Shown here: positions 25,644 to 34,310 of the stretch, in pieces
Layout: each line of letters starts with the position of its first letter
Numbering within the stretch: the first letter of the stretch is position 1
NCBI GenBank assembly: GCA_015521085.1
Contig: WAOW01000008.1
Location: forward strand, 1-64,000
From: Candidatus Thermodiscus eudorianus
GTDB taxonomy: Archaea; Thermoproteota; Thermoprotei_A; Sulfolobales; Acidilobaceae
Direction of reading: 5' to 3'
Length of the DNA: 64,000 bases
The notes under the pieces: model-generated
Database searches by the model: none
Seen by the model: only the letters and a program-made list of their open reading frames with translations
Told to the model about the DNA's origin: nothing
Translations under genes and position numbers: made by a program

Positions 25644-26670
25644 TCCCGGCCTGGAGGACGTTAGTAGGCTAGAGGTGCTCGAAGAGCTCCCGGGCGCCTC
25701 CATAGTGGAGGAGAGGAGCGGGCGAGGCAGGCTGATAATAGAGTATGGGGGACCCCTGCACCCCTTCTATAGCATGAGGAGTATCCACTCCGCCTCGATC
25801 CTGCTCTACGAGGGGAGGGTCGATTATTCCAGGGAGAGCCTCAGCCTGATAGAAGCGTATACGGTGCAGTCAGGGGTCCACAGGTACATACCCTACGGCG
25901 GTAGCTTTGCTGTGAGGGCTGAGAGGATTGGCGAGGGCCACGAGTACACTAGCATGGACGTCGCAAGGGTCGTCGGGAGGGCAGTCCAGGAAAGCTACAG
26001 GGGGGAGTATGGTGTGACACCCGAGGTGAGGTTGGAGGCGCCAGCGGTCTCGGTGATGGCCGAGGTCGACGACACGGTGTTCAGGATAGGCGTATACCTG
26101 GTCGGCGAGAGGAGTGGGCACAGGAGGGGATATCGTGTGTACGACCACCCGGCGGCGCTGAAGCCTACGCTAGCATACGCCCTCCTACGCCTATCTGGGG
26201 CGCGGGACTCGTCGGTGATAGTTGATCCGATGTGCGGCGGTGGCACCGTCGCTATAGAGGCCGCCCTGCTCTACGAGGACGCGCGCATACTATGCATTGA
26301 TAGGAATAGGCGGCATATAGAGGGTGCTATGAGAAACGCCCTGGCGGCGAGAGTCTATGATAGGATCGAGTTCATGGTTGGGGATGCAAGACGGTTGCCC
26401 GAGCTGGTCGGCTACGACTCGATCGACTATGCGGCCTCCAATCCGCCATATGGGATTCGCCTGGGCGATCCCTACTCGGTTAGGAGGCTCTACTCTGATT
26501 TCATACCAGCGCTCTACGACTCCATGAAGAGTGGGGGGAGGGCTTCCCTTGTAACCACAGAGTCCAGTCATGTCCTGAGCGTTGGGCGCAGGGCCGGGTT
26601 CAGGCTGGCTCACATACGTAAGGTCCGTCACGGGGATCTCTGGGTTTCCCTGATAGTCCTGGAGAAGTAA
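25621..26670 (+). CDS. trm14: THUMP-domain RNA guanine methyltransferase (Trm14/TrmN)
   Basis: A 349-aa methylase expected to make m2G at position 6 of tRNA. The N-terminal THUMP-like region (1-165) starts RYLIKCNPGLEDV. The Rossmann domain has DPMCGGGTVAIEAA for SAM and catalytic NPPYG. The TTG at 25621 is chosen because relatives begin this way; the longer frame from 25552 runs through the upstream gene. It overlaps the SPOUT gene by 23 bp and ends the four-methylase run. Confidence 0.9.
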   Translation: MRYLIKCNPGLEDVSRLEVLEELPGASIVEERSGRGRLIIEYGGPLHPFYSMRSIHSASILLYEGRVDYSRESLSLIEAYTVQSGVHRYIPYGGSFAVRAERIGEGHEYTSMDVARVVGRAVQESYRGEYGVTPEVRLEAPAVSVMAEVDDTVFRIGVYLVGERSGHRRGYRVYDHPAALKPTLAYALLRLSGARDSSVIVDPMCGGGTVAIEAALLYEDARILCIDRNRRHIEGAMRNALAARVYDRIEFMVGDARRLPELVGYDSIDYAASNPPYGIRLGDPYSVRRLYSDFIPALYDSMKSGGRASLVTTESSHVLSVGRRAGFRLAHIRKVRHGDLWVSLIVLEK

Positions 26671-26734
26671 GCGCCAAGAAATATAACCTGGGGCCGGCGA
26701 CCCGCTATCTCCGGCGCAGGGGGAGGATTAGGCT

Positions 26735-27256
26735 ATGCCGCTGAGACCAGCTAGGTGCTACACGCACTTCAGTGGACCACCCTATACCAGGAGAGAGTAT
26801 ATACACGGGGTCCCGCAGCCTAAGATAACCAAGTTCGAGATGGGCAATAGGGAGATGATGGATAACGCCGAGGTCAAGGGAGAGCTTGTCGCGGTAGAGG
26901 CGGGCCAGATCAGGCATAACGCCCTCGAAGCCGCTAGGATCGCCGTAAACAAGTACCTGGCCTCCTCGGTGGGCGATGTCAACTTCTACTTCAGGATAAG
27001 GGTCTATCCCCACCACGTGCTGAGGGAGAACAAGATGATGGCCTTCGCCGGCGCCGATAGACTCCAAGACGGTATGAGGCAGGCATTCGGGAAACCGATA
27101 GGAACTGCGGCCCGCGTGTATCCAGGCCACGTGATACTGGAGGTCTGGGGCAGGGAGAAGGACGTGGAGCATATAAAGGAGGCCCTGAGGAGGGGCGGGG
27201 ACAAGTTCCCCATACCCACTAGGATTAGGATAAGGAAGCTCGCGCAGGCCAGGTAG
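26735..27256 (+). CDS. rpl10e: Ribosomal protein uL16 (L10e)
   Basis: A 173-aa large-subunit protein near the peptidyl-transferase site. MPLRPARCY at the start, [30 protein letters not shown] in the middle and the RIRIRKLAQ end are diagnostic. The ATG at 26735 follows GGGGGAGG about 10 nt upstream. dph2 follows after 6 bp. Confidence 0.97.
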   Translation: MPLRPARCYTHFSGPPYTRREYIHGVPQPKITKFEMGNREMMDNAEVKGELVAVEAGQIRHNALEAARIAVNKYLASSVGDVNFYFRIRVYPHHVLRENKMMAFAGADRLQDGMRQAFGKPIGTAARVYPGHVILEVWGREKDVEHIKEALRRGGDKFPIPTRIRIRKLAQAR

Positions 27257-27262
27257 TCGGGT

Positions 27263-28309
27263 TTGTCCAGCTCCTGCCCCATACCATACCATATAGATTT
27301 CTCGCCGCTGGAGGAGCTCAATGAGCTTAAGGGGTCTAAGGTAGTCCTACAACTCCCCGACGGGCTGAAGCAATACGCCGACTGCATATCACGTTCCATA
27401 TCAGAGTCCACCGGGGCCGAAGTATACATAGACGCTGACAGCTCCTTCGGTTCATGCGACCTCCACTGGCCCCGGCTCGCCCACATACTAGGGGCCGACG
27501 TGGTAATCCACATAGGACATACACCGTACCCGGGCGAGCTAGCGAGCAGCAATGTGGAGCCCCCCAGGGGCAGGCCTAGGATAGTCTACCTGGCAGCCAA
27601 GAGCAAGTTAGAGATCACCCGGGGCATGATCGAGGAAAGCATACAGCTCCTCAAAGGACGCGGAGCCAAGCGCCTAGTCCTAACCGCCACCAGCCAACAC
27701 ACCCATCTACTCGAAAGCCTGGCGTCATCGCTGGAGGAGCATGGTTTCGAGGCAGCCATCCCACCGCCTATACCACCGTACTTCGAGCCGGGCCAAGTGA
27801 TCGGGTGCGATTACAGGCTAGCGAGGAGCTACGCAGGCGACGCATACATCATTGTCTCGGGGGGCGTCTTCCACGCCCTAGGCCTCTACCTCTCAACTCT
27901 CAAGCCGGTCATACAACTGGACCCCTACCGTGGCGAGGCCCTCGACAGAACCCCCGAGTTCGAGCGGGTCTACGCGGTGAGGCTCTATAAAGTGTCTAAG
28001 GCTATGGACGCGGAGACCTGGGGTATCATAGTCGGCTCCAAGACCGGCCAATACAGGCCCTGGCTGGTGGAGAGCCTGATACGCCTCATAAAGGAGTCTG
28101 GGAGGAGCTATCTCCTATACGTGTCGGAGATGCTGAACGACTACGTGTTGAGGAATATAGATACGCCCAGCATCGAGGCATGGGTAGTTACGAGCTGCCC
28201 CAGGCTCCCTATAGACGACTTCCACAGCTATGAGAAACCAGTTCTAACCCCCGGAGAGGCTAGGATGGCGCTCCAGGGCCGGCTAGAGCCATACATATTC
28301 CCGTGGTAG
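27263..28309 (+). CDS. dph2: Diphthamide synthase subunit Dph2
   Basis: Radical-SAM-like enzyme that moves the 3-amino-3-carboxypropyl group of SAM to a histidine of elongation factor 2. The 348-aa protein has three cysteines in the positions that bind the [4Fe-4S] cluster: Cys65 (FGSCDL), Cys182 (VIGCDY) and Cys312 (TSCPRLPIDD). The LPDGLKQYA motif near 31 is typical. The start is TTG at 27263. A METTL5-like gene follows 7 bp later. Confidence 0.93.
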   Translation: MSSSCPIPYHIDFSPLEELNELKGSKVVLQLPDGLKQYADCISRSISESTGAEVYIDADSSFGSCDLHWPRLAHILGADVVIHIGHTPYPGELASSNVEPPRGRPRIVYLAAKSKLEITRGMIEESIQLLKGRGAKRLVLTATSQHTHLLESLASSLEEHGFEAAIPPPIPPYFEPGQVIGCDYRLARSYAGDAYIIVSGGVFHALGLYLSTLKPVIQLDPYRGEALDRTPEFERVYAVRLYKVSKAMDAETWGIIVGSKTGQYRPWLVESLIRLIKESGRSYLLYVSEMLNDYVLRNIDTPSIEAWVVTSCPRLPIDDFHSYEKPVLTPGEARMALQGRLEPYIFPW

Positions 28310-28316
28310 ACCCGAC

Positions 28317-28946
28317 ATGCCGCGGGTATCCGAGGTCGCCCGCCTGGTCGAGAGGGCCGCGCCCAGGATACCTGATCCGTCGCCTCGACTAGAACAATAC
28401 ACTACGCCCGGCGATATAGCGGCTAGGCTTGCCAACTGGATCGCTCTACACGAGGACCTGGACTCCAGTAGGATAGCGGATTTGGGAGCCGGTACCTGCA
28501 GGTTATCCGTAGCCCTGGCATTGTATGGCGCCTGGTATATTATCGGTGTCGATGCCGACCCACGCCTCGCAGGCTACTGCCGAGAGGCGTTCTCTGCCAT
28601 AGGCTCGGCCTCCCTGCATGGCTATATAGTCTCTGTAATCGAGAGGGGCAACGGCCCCCTACGCCGGCGCGCAGTAGATCTAGTCGTGATGAATCCCCCA
28701 TTCGGGGTACAACGCAAGGGGATGGACACGGTTTTCCTAGAGTACGCGATGTCCCTCGGAGTTGAACGGATCTACGCTATACTAAAAACCGGTAATGAAC
28801 AATACCATTCCCGGCTGGCCGCGAAGCACGGATACAGCCATAGAGTGCTCTATAGGGAGCGGTTCCCCATACCAGCTACCATGGAGCACCACAGGTCCAG
28901 GATGAGAAGGGTGATAGTGAATGTCGCAGTCTTTGAGAAGATTTAG
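28317..28946 (+). CDS. METTL5-like N6-adenine rRNA methyltransferase
   Basis: A 209-aa SAM methylase. EQYTTPGDIAARL (26-38), ADLGAGTCRL (54-63) and catalytic NPPFG (126-130) match the METTL5/archaeal family that methylates an adenine near the 3' end of small-subunit rRNA. In relatives the target is an adenine in the decoding region; here it is inferred. It overlaps csl4 by 26 bp. Confidence 0.87.
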   Translation: MPRVSEVARLVERAAPRIPDPSPRLEQYTTPGDIAARLANWIALHEDLDSSRIADLGAGTCRLSVALALYGAWYIIGVDADPRLAGYCREAFSAIGSASLHGYIVSVIERGNGPLRRRAVDLVVMNPPFGVQRKGMDTVFLEYAMSLGVERIYAILKTGNEQYHSRLAAKHGYSHRVLYRERFPIPATMEHHRSRMRRVIVNVAVFEKI

Positions 28947-29565
28947 CGAGAGGGAGGTGCTCCCGGGCGAGGAGCTAGCGTCGATCGAGGAATTCATACC
29001 GGGCAGTGGCACTTATGTCGATGAAGAGGCAGGTGTTGTGAGGGCCGCGGTTAGGGGTACTGCACGCTATAATATGGCTGTGAGGGTAGTTGAGGTCATC
29101 CCTCTCAAGAGGCTTAGGATCCCTCGGGCAGGCTCTTCTGCCGTTGGCATGGTCATGCAGGTTCGGCATGACGTCGTGCTCGTCGAGTTGTATGGAGAGG
29201 TGAGGCTGCAGCCGGGGCCGGCATGGCTCTACGAGTATAGCGGCAGGTTCCTCGGCGCCATACCTATATCTAACATTAGCGAGGAGTATGTGAAGAACAT
29301 CGAGGACTACTACAGGAGAGGCGATATAGTCCTCGTCAAAGTCCTAAACAACACTAACCCCTACCATTTAACCACCGTCGAGCCACCCTATGGAGTACTC
29401 TACGCGGAGTGCTCCAGGTGTGGAGCCCTGCTGGAGCCTGTGAACCCGCGTAGCATGAAATGCCCCAAGTGCGGTCACGTCGAGAAGAGGAAAGTATCGA
29501 TACTGGCCTCCTCCAAGATACTGCGCCTGGAGCTCAGGAGGACGCTCGTCTCCCCAATAAGGTGA
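28921..29565 (+). CDS. csl4: Exosome subunit Csl4
   Basis: RNA-binding cap protein of the archaeal exosome (214 aa). An N-terminal beta domain with LPGEELASIEEF is followed by an S1 domain (about 70-155) and a zinc ribbon with Cys164, Cys167, Cys181, Cys184. It would sit on the Rrp41/Rrp42 ring and recruit DnaG. It lies between a rRNA methylase and DUF2067/rpoL, linking RNA decay with transcription genes. Confidence 0.93.
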   Translation: MSQSLRRFSEREVLPGEELASIEEFIPGSGTYVDEEAGVVRAAVRGTARYNMAVRVVEVIPLKRLRIPRAGSSAVGMVMQVRHDVVLVELYGEVRLQPGPAWLYEYSGRFLGAIPISNISEEYVKNIEDYYRRGDIVLVKVLNNTNPYHLTTVEPPYGVLYAECSRCGALLEPVNPRSMKCPKCGHVEKRKVSILASSKILRLELRRTLVSPIR

Positions 29566-29574
29566 CGCGGGGAT

Positions 29575-30204
29575 ATGGCTAGGAAGCGGGTCTTCATAGT
29601 GAAGCTTCCACCGCTCGCGCTCCAGGACATCGACAAGTTCATGGAGAGGCTCTCCAAGCACCTCATAGGCGATCCAGTGCTCATCAAGTACAAAAATGGA
29701 GCGCTCCGAGTCGAGGTTTACGGGGGCGACGTGCTTGCAAGGAAGACCCGCATCGGCATAAAGAAGGTCCTGGAGGAGTTCACGCAAAGGGAGGTCCGTG
29801 GGAGGAGCCTACGCGTCATACCGGCTAGATCGATTTACAGAGAGGCTGGAGTGGCCATACCCCTCGACGTCCTAGAGCTTGTGCTGAGGATCAACGGCTA
29901 TGAGGCCAGGGTCACCGAGGAGGGCCTAGAGTCTAGTGCCCCGGTCGACGAGGTGTTCGTGTATGCTGGCGAGATAGGGAGGCTTCTAGAGTCCCTATCA
30001 ACGCTTGAAGCCTCCAGGACCGCCAAGAAGTTATTCCTGGCGGTGGCATCCCTCACCGGAGCCAGTCCTTTGGAGATAATAGACGCGGGCTTCAACCTTG
30101 ATGTGCTAGAGGAGGACGATGAGGGCAAGCTATTCGTGAGAGGCGATTGGAGGGAAGCAGTAAAAAAGGTGGTTTCTGAACTGGGGAAGGGAGGGTTTGG
30201 GTAG
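29575..30204 (+). CDS. DUF2067-like archaeal protein
   Basis: A 209-aa soluble protein that I place in DUF2067, an uncharacterised archaeal family often found between csl4 and rpoL. An alpha/beta N-terminal half (FIVKLPPLALQDIDKFMERL) and a helical C-terminal half (about 125-205) are visible; no catalytic motif is evident. It overlaps rpoL by 8 bp. A role linked to RNA or transcription is suggested by position only. Confidence 0.75.
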   Translation: MARKRVFIVKLPPLALQDIDKFMERLSKHLIGDPVLIKYKNGALRVEVYGGDVLARKTRIGIKKVLEEFTQREVRGRSLRVIPARSIYREAGVAIPLDVLELVLRINGYEARVTEEGLESSAPVDEVFVYAGEIGRLLESLSTLEASRTAKKLFLAVASLTGASPLEIIDAGFNLDVLEEDDEGKLFVRGDWREAVKKVVSELGKGGFG

Positions 30205-30511
30205 ATTGGAGAAGGTAGAGCTGAAGAAGATCTCGGACCGGGAATACGAGTTCGTGATAACCGGTGAAGACCACACGCTCGGAAGCCTGCTCCAGCACTA
30301 CCTACTGGAGGATGAGAGGGTTATCAACGCCTACTATTCGCCTATACACCCGCTAGAGGAGTCTATAAGGGTCTACATGAAGCTGGCCGTCGACGAAGAC
30401 CCTGTTAAAGTGCTGGAGGACGCCTTGAAGAGGATAATAGAGGACGCGCGCGACGTCCGCGAGAAGATCACTGAGGCCCTCAGGAAGGCCGGGATAGAGG
30501 TTGAAGAGTAA
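30197..30511 (+). CDS. rpoL: RNA polymerase subunit L (Rpb11)
   Basis: A 104-aa assembly subunit that dimerises with RpoD. The motif GEDHTLGSLLQHYLL (about 23-37) and YSPIHPLEESIRVYM are diagnostic. The start is TTG at 30197, with another TTG nine bases on. It overlaps the genes on both sides by 8 and 11 bp. Confidence 0.95.
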   Translation: MGRLEKVELKKISDREYEFVITGEDHTLGSLLQHYLLEDERVINAYYSPIHPLEESIRVYMKLAVDEDPVKVLEDALKRIIEDARDVREKITEALRKAGIEVEE

Positions 30512-30806
30512 AAAGGAAGCCAGGATACTGGTCTCAAAATGCTTCTCAAGTAAATGCCTCGGCATAGTACTACGTGGCTCCGAAGTAGATGGAGCGGTCT
30601 CGGGAAGAGACTGTGCAACCCTGTGCAGGGATGCCGAGGAAAAGGGGTTCTCCGGCGAACTCCGCTTCGCCGCCGGCGATTGCAGGTGCGGCTACCCACT
30701 CCCCCCTACCGTTACTAGAAGCCTAGAGAGCGTCCTATACACTCTATCCTCTTCTCTACCCTTATGGATTCAACGTGTGGAGACCATACTCTCACGGAAA
30801 ATATAA
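30501..30806 (+). CDS. Cysteine-rich small protein, function unknown
   Basis: A 101-aa protein that I do not recognise. It has cysteines at about 14, 19, 38, 42, 60 and 62, spaced like two or three metal-ligand pairs, in the first two thirds, and a helical C-terminal part. The TTG start at 30501 overlaps the end of rpoL by 11 bp, which argues for translational coupling and a true gene. A TATA box for the next gene (TFS) lies just after its end. Metal binding is inferred. Confidence 0.65.
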   Translation: MKSKKEARILVSKCFSSKCLGIVLRGSEVDGAVSGRDCATLCRDAEEKGFSGELRFAAGDCRCGYPLPPTVTRSLESVLYTLSSSLPLWIQRVETILSRKI

Positions 30807-30844
30807 CACCCCCGAAGACTCTATAGCTGGCCTAGGTGTATGTG

Positions 30845-31228
30845 ATGCCCGCCACCAAGCCAGCGGCTAGGAAGTCTAGGATAAGGTTCTGTCCCCGCTG
30901 CGGCTCTATAATGTACCCTAGGGTTAAGGACGGTAAGAAGCAGTTGTTCTGTCCCCGCTGCGGCTACACCATAGATATCGAGGATGAGGCGCTCGAAGCC
31001 TACAAGGTCAAGAGGAAGGTGGAGCACAGCCCAAGGGACAAGATCATAGTGGTCGAGGCCGACCAGGTGCCCTCGACAGCAGTCCTATTAAAGGGACAAG
31101 TGAGATGCCCCAAGTGCGGTCACGACGAGGTCTACTTCTGGATGATGCAGACGAGGGCCGCCGACGAGCCCCCCACGAGATTCTATAGGTGCAAGAGGTG
31201 CGGGTATACGTGGAGAGAATACGCGTGA
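30845..31228 (+). CDS. tfs: Transcription factor S (TFIIS-like)
   Basis: Transcript-cleavage factor that reactivates stalled RNA polymerase. From ATG 30845 the protein has 127 aa. The N-terminal zinc ribbon uses Cys16, 19, 36, 39; the C-terminal ribbon uses Cys88, 91, 116, 119. The catalytic acidic pair Asp107-Glu108 is present (RAADEPP), so it should be an active cleavage factor and not an inhibitory paralogue. An upstream GTG (30836) is less likely. Confidence 0.94.
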   Translation: MPATKPAARKSRIRFCPRCGSIMYPRVKDGKKQLFCPRCGYTIDIEDEALEAYKVKRKVEHSPRDKIIVVEADQVPSTAVLLKGQVRCPKCGHDEVYFWMMQTRAADEPPTRFYRCKRCGYTWREYA

Positions 31229-31413
31229 ACGACTGCGCTAGACTATACACGCTGAGGCGCGGCCTAGACAAGCTAGCCCGCGACCTGGTCGAGGCCGTAG
31301 AGAGGACTCCTCCGACAGTATCGTCGAGGCATCTCCTTGAGGAGTCGCAGAGACTAGCCTATTCCATGGTGGTCCTGGCTCGGCAGTTGGAGAAGAGCCT
31401 GGATTGCGCCTAG
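31225..31413 (+). CDS. Small helical protein, function unknown
   Basis: A 62-aa protein, nearly all alpha-helical by eye, with Cys4 and a C-terminal Cys. The GTG at 31225 overlaps the TFS stop as GTGA; a GTG at 31210 is the alternative. It lies between tfs and pcn in the operon. I considered a KEOPS Pcc1-like protein because such small genes occur near here, but no Pcc1 motif is visible, so it is left unnamed. Confidence 0.6.
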   Translation: MNDCARLYTLRRGLDKLARDLVEAVERTPPTVSSRHLLEESQRLAYSMVVLARQLEKSLDCA

Positions 31414-31466
31414 CCCCCCGGGCATAATTTTAACTGGGGTCCCAGCTATTCTAAACGGGGGTCTGG

Positions 31467-32210
31467 ATGGTTTCAAGGATAAGGTTCCAGGATGCAAGGA
31501 CCTGGAGATACATTATAGCGTCTATGGAGAAGGTCTTGGATGAGGGTGTTTTCATCGCCAACAGCGAGGGGTTATCCTTCCGTTCCCTCGACCCCGCTAG
31601 GGTGGTCATGGTCGACTTATTCTTCCCCGCTGAGGCTATGAGTGACTACGAGTTGGAGGAGGATGAGGTGGAGTTTGGCGTATCATTCGATACTCTAGTG
31701 AAGGTTCTAAGGAGAGCTCGTAAAAACGACGAGCTGGAGATACGCGTGTCCGATACGTTCATCGACGTGCTCTTCCTCGGAAGGGGCTCTCGCAGGTTTA
31801 GGATACCCCAGATAACCCTGTCTATAGAGAGGCCCCCTGAGCCGAAGATAGGCTTCACGGTTACGGCCAAGATGCTCGCGACCACCTTCAGGGAATCCAT
31901 GAGGACTCTGGAGCCCATAGCAGACACTCTCAGCCTGCTAGCCTCGGAGGAGTCGTTCATAATGAGGGGCACGGGCGACATTGAGAGCGCCGAGCTTGAA
32001 TTCTCGGTGGAGAGGCAGAGCCTGCTCGACATGCAGGTCGAGTCACCGGACTCGTCAAGCTATACCCTCGAATACTTCTCACAGATGCTCCAAGCCGCCC
32101 AAGCCGCCGAGACCGCCACGGTAATGTACGCTGGGGACGCGCCCGCGAGGGTCGATTTCGAGTACGTGGGTGGGGGTAGGCTGACATTCTATGTCTCGCC
32201 GACGATCTAG
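31467..32210 (+). CDS. pcn: DNA sliding clamp PCNA
   Basis: Processivity clamp for replication and repair (247 aa). LDPARVVMVDLFFPA and the C-terminal VDFEYVGGGRLTFYVSPTI are typical of archaeal PCNA; the inter-domain loop and two-fold domain repeat are clear. The ATG at 31467 has TATA-like ATAATTTTAA about 38 nt upstream (31425-31434), so it begins a new transcript. priS overlaps its end by 20 bp. Crenarchaea often have several PCNA paralogues; only one is here. Confidence 0.96.
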   Translation: MVSRIRFQDARTWRYIIASMEKVLDEGVFIANSEGLSFRSLDPARVVMVDLFFPAEAMSDYELEEDEVEFGVSFDTLVKVLRRARKNDELEIRVSDTFIDVLFLGRGSRRFRIPQITLSIERPPEPKIGFTVTAKMLATTFRESMRTLEPIADTLSLLASEESFIMRGTGDIESAELEFSVERQSLLDMQVESPDSSSYTLEYFSQMLQAAQAAETATVMYAGDAPARVDFEYVGGGRLTFYVSPTI

Positions 32211-33276
32211 GGGCAGGGAGATACCCTACAGGGTCCCCAGGGATGGTGTCGACCTAGAACTCCTATACAAGCTATACTACTCCCTACGCCCCCGGATAGA
32301 AGAGCCCAGCGACATAGCCCACAGGGAGTTCGCATTCCAGTACTTCGATTCGGAGACCTACCACCGCCACCTATCATTCAACAGTATAGACGAGGTCTTA
32401 GACCACATGACGAGGAGGCCCCCGAGGCAAGCCTACTACTCCGTGGCGACATACGAGTTGCCCGAGGCAAAGTCCATGGAGGAGAAAGTATGGCTGGGCA
32501 GTGACCTCTTCTTTGACATCGACGTAGACCACCTGCCAGGCTGCCAGGGGCCTCTGCCCACGACTGAATGTATAATGGAGGGGCTTAGAATGGCGTATAG
32601 GATAAGAGCGGTTGCCAAGAGGGATCTAGGGGCGGAGGCCACTCGCATCTACTTCACGGGCCACAGGGGCTTCCACGTAGTAGTCTATTGTAGCGAGTGC
32701 AGGACTCTGGGGAGGAGTGAGAGGCGTGAGATAGCCCAGTACATAGCCGCCCGGGGGCTAGAGCCCGAGGCGTTATTCCCTCTACGCCCGCCCAGGGGCT
32801 ATGAGCCGGCCCTGCCAGGCGAAGGCGAGCCGGGTTGGAGGGGATGGATCGCGGAGGGCCTAGGTGGTAGGAGGGGTGGGGCCCGGAGGGTTCTAGGACG
32901 TAACTGGCTCGACGAGATCCTTGAGATCGTCAGGGATTTGGCGGTAGACTTGGACTTGCAGGTTACCCAGGATCCCACCCGGCTGCTTAGGCTGGAGGGA
33001 ACCCTCAATGGGAAGGCTAGTCTCCTTGCGGCGCGCGTAGGCGAATCGTGGAGGCCCAGCTACGGGGACTTAACACCGTTCCAGGGCGAGGTAGGTGCCA
33101 GGTGTCTAGTTGAAATACCCGAGGGGGAATACTATGGGTTCAAAGGGGGGTTTAGAGAGGGGGAGGAGGCCTCCCTCCCTGCCGGCATCGCTATAGTGTT
33201 CGAGACCAAGGGGATATGTAGGATAATAGAGGGTGAAATCGTTGTCAGAGCGGGTACCGGCTGGGGGCGTGTTTAG
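32191..33276 (+). CDS. priS: DNA primase small catalytic subunit PriS
   Basis: Makes RNA/DNA primers together with PriL, which is not in this window. The 361-aa protein has the catalytic FFDIDVD with Asp109 and Asp111, YFTGHRGFHVVVY for nucleotide binding, and His114/Cys118/CSEC (167-170) able to form the zinc knob. DPTRLLRLEGTLNGK near the C-terminus carries the third catalytic acid region. It overlaps pcn by 20 bp, a coupling seen in other crenarchaea. Confidence 0.95.
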   Translation: MSRRRSRGREIPYRVPRDGVDLELLYKLYYSLRPRIEEPSDIAHREFAFQYFDSETYHRHLSFNSIDEVLDHMTRRPPRQAYYSVATYELPEAKSMEEKVWLGSDLFFDIDVDHLPGCQGPLPTTECIMEGLRMAYRIRAVAKRDLGAEATRIYFTGHRGFHVVVYCSECRTLGRSERREIAQYIAARGLEPEALFPLRPPRGYEPALPGEGEPGWRGWIAEGLGGRRGGARRVLGRNWLDEILEIVRDLAVDLDLQVTQDPTRLLRLEGTLNGKASLLAARVGESWRPSYGDLTPFQGEVGARCLVEIPEGEYYGFKGGFREGEEASLPAGIAIVFETKGICRIIEGEIVVRAGTGWGRV

Positions 33277-33286
33277 GGCAGCCTCC

Positions 33287-33700
33287 ATGATGCATGAATC
33301 GCTTAACTTGGAACACCTCAACGAGGCGAAGAGCCTCCTCTACACTTACTGCCCGGGGCCCTTCTGCAGGGAGTTCCTCGATAGACTCGCCGAGGCTTCT
33401 AGGCTCGTCGCCAAGGCTAGGCTCAGCGACTTGTCGTTCGACGAGAACTATATGGGTATAGACGGGGGCCTCTTCAAGGCTATCAGGAGAATCCTAGAGG
33501 TCTACTCGGACTATATTAGTGGTATGGCCGTCACCTTCGGCGAGGACATGGCGGTCAGGGTCGCCTCGCCGTTTGCGCTAGGCAACACGGTGGTGGAGCC
33601 AGGCGAAATCGTGCCTGTCCCCCTGGATAGGGGTATAGGCCTCATACTAGCTGGGCTAGCCGAGCCGGTTAGGGAAACAGCTATAAAATTACCCGGCTAA
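33287..33700 (+). CDS. Candidate GINS subunit (Gins15/51 type)
   Basis: A 137-aa protein with an alpha-helical N-terminal part (about 1-85) and a small beta domain at the C-terminus (VRVASPFALGN, PGEIVPVPLDRGIGLILAGLAEPV). This A-then-B order and the B-domain pattern fit the Gins15 type of the replicative helicase accessory complex. Its place directly after priS supports that. The ATG 33287 is used; GTG 33269 would overlap priS by 8 bp. Similarity is weak, so the call is tentative. Confidence 0.5.
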   Translation: MMHESLNLEHLNEAKSLLYTYCPGPFCREFLDRLAEASRLVAKARLSDLSFDENYMGIDGGLFKAIRRILEVYSDYISGMAVTFGEDMAVRVASPFALGNTVVEPGEIVPVPLDRGIGLILAGLAEPVRETAIKLPG

Positions 33701-33734
33701 CGGCTAGTGGGCTTGGGGATGTGAGGGGGTAATA

Positions 33735-34022
33735 GTGAAGTTTCCAAAGAAGATAAGGACGTACTGCCCACGGTGTAAGACGCACACAGTCCACACGGTG
33801 GCAGTTTACAAACACGGTAAGAGGAGGTCCATCGCCGAGGGCCAGAGGAGGTATGAGAGGAAACAAGAGGGATACGGCTCTAAGAGGAGGCCGGAGCAGA
33901 AGAGGTATGCAAAGGTCACCAAGAAGGTAGTCCTCAAGATAACATGCACCGAGTGCGGCTATAAGAGACACATACTAGGCATCAGGCTGAAGAGGATAGA
34001 ACTGGTCGAGAAGGCTGTGTGA
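33735..34022 (+). CDS. rpl44e: Ribosomal protein eL42 (L44e)
   Basis: A 95-aa large-subunit protein with zinc ligands in YCPRCKTHT (Cys11, Cys14) and CTECGY near 71-74. [20 protein letters not shown] is diagnostic. The start is GTG at 33735. It overlaps rps27e by 4 bp (GTGA). Confidence 0.97.
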   Translation: MKFPKKIRTYCPRCKTHTVHTVAVYKHGKRRSIAEGQRRYERKQEGYGSKRRPEQKRYAKVTKKVVLKITCTECGYKRHILGIRLKRIELVEKAV

Positions 34023-34255
34023 TCGGGGTGAAGCCGGTGTCGGCCGTCGAGTTCGGTGGAAGGAGAAGGAAGATACTTGTGCCGCAGCCCAGGAGCAGGT
34101 TCCTCCTAGTCACCTGCCCCCAGTGCGGGCAGAGACAAGTGGTATTCAGCCACGCGACTTTCCCGGCTAGATGCCTTTCCTGTGGAGCACTACTAGTCCG
34201 GCCGACTGGCGGTAAGGCCAAGATACTCGGGAAGATCGAGAGGGTCCTCGGCTAG
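34019..34255 (+). CDS. rps27e: Ribosomal protein eS27 (S27e)
   Basis: A 78-aa small-subunit zinc protein with Cys33/Cys36 (CPQCG) and Cys52/Cys55 (CLSCG). [13 protein letters not shown] and VVFSHA are typical. The start is GTG at 34019, coupled to eL42. The order eL42-eS27-aIF2-alpha-Nop10 is a conserved archaeal translation operon. Confidence 0.97.
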   Translation: MIGVKPVSAVEFGGRRRKILVPQPRSRFLLVTCPQCGQRQVVFSHATFPARCLSCGALLVRPTGGKAKILGKIERVLG

Positions 34256-34310
34256 CCACACCCTTAATTCCTCCAAGCCATACTGATCCTCTACCGGGGT
34301 GGAGTATAGG

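Noticed and set aside
31225-31413. KEOPS subunit Pcc1
   Set aside because: The size is close, but the expected beta strands and conserved motif are not present; the protein looks all-helical.
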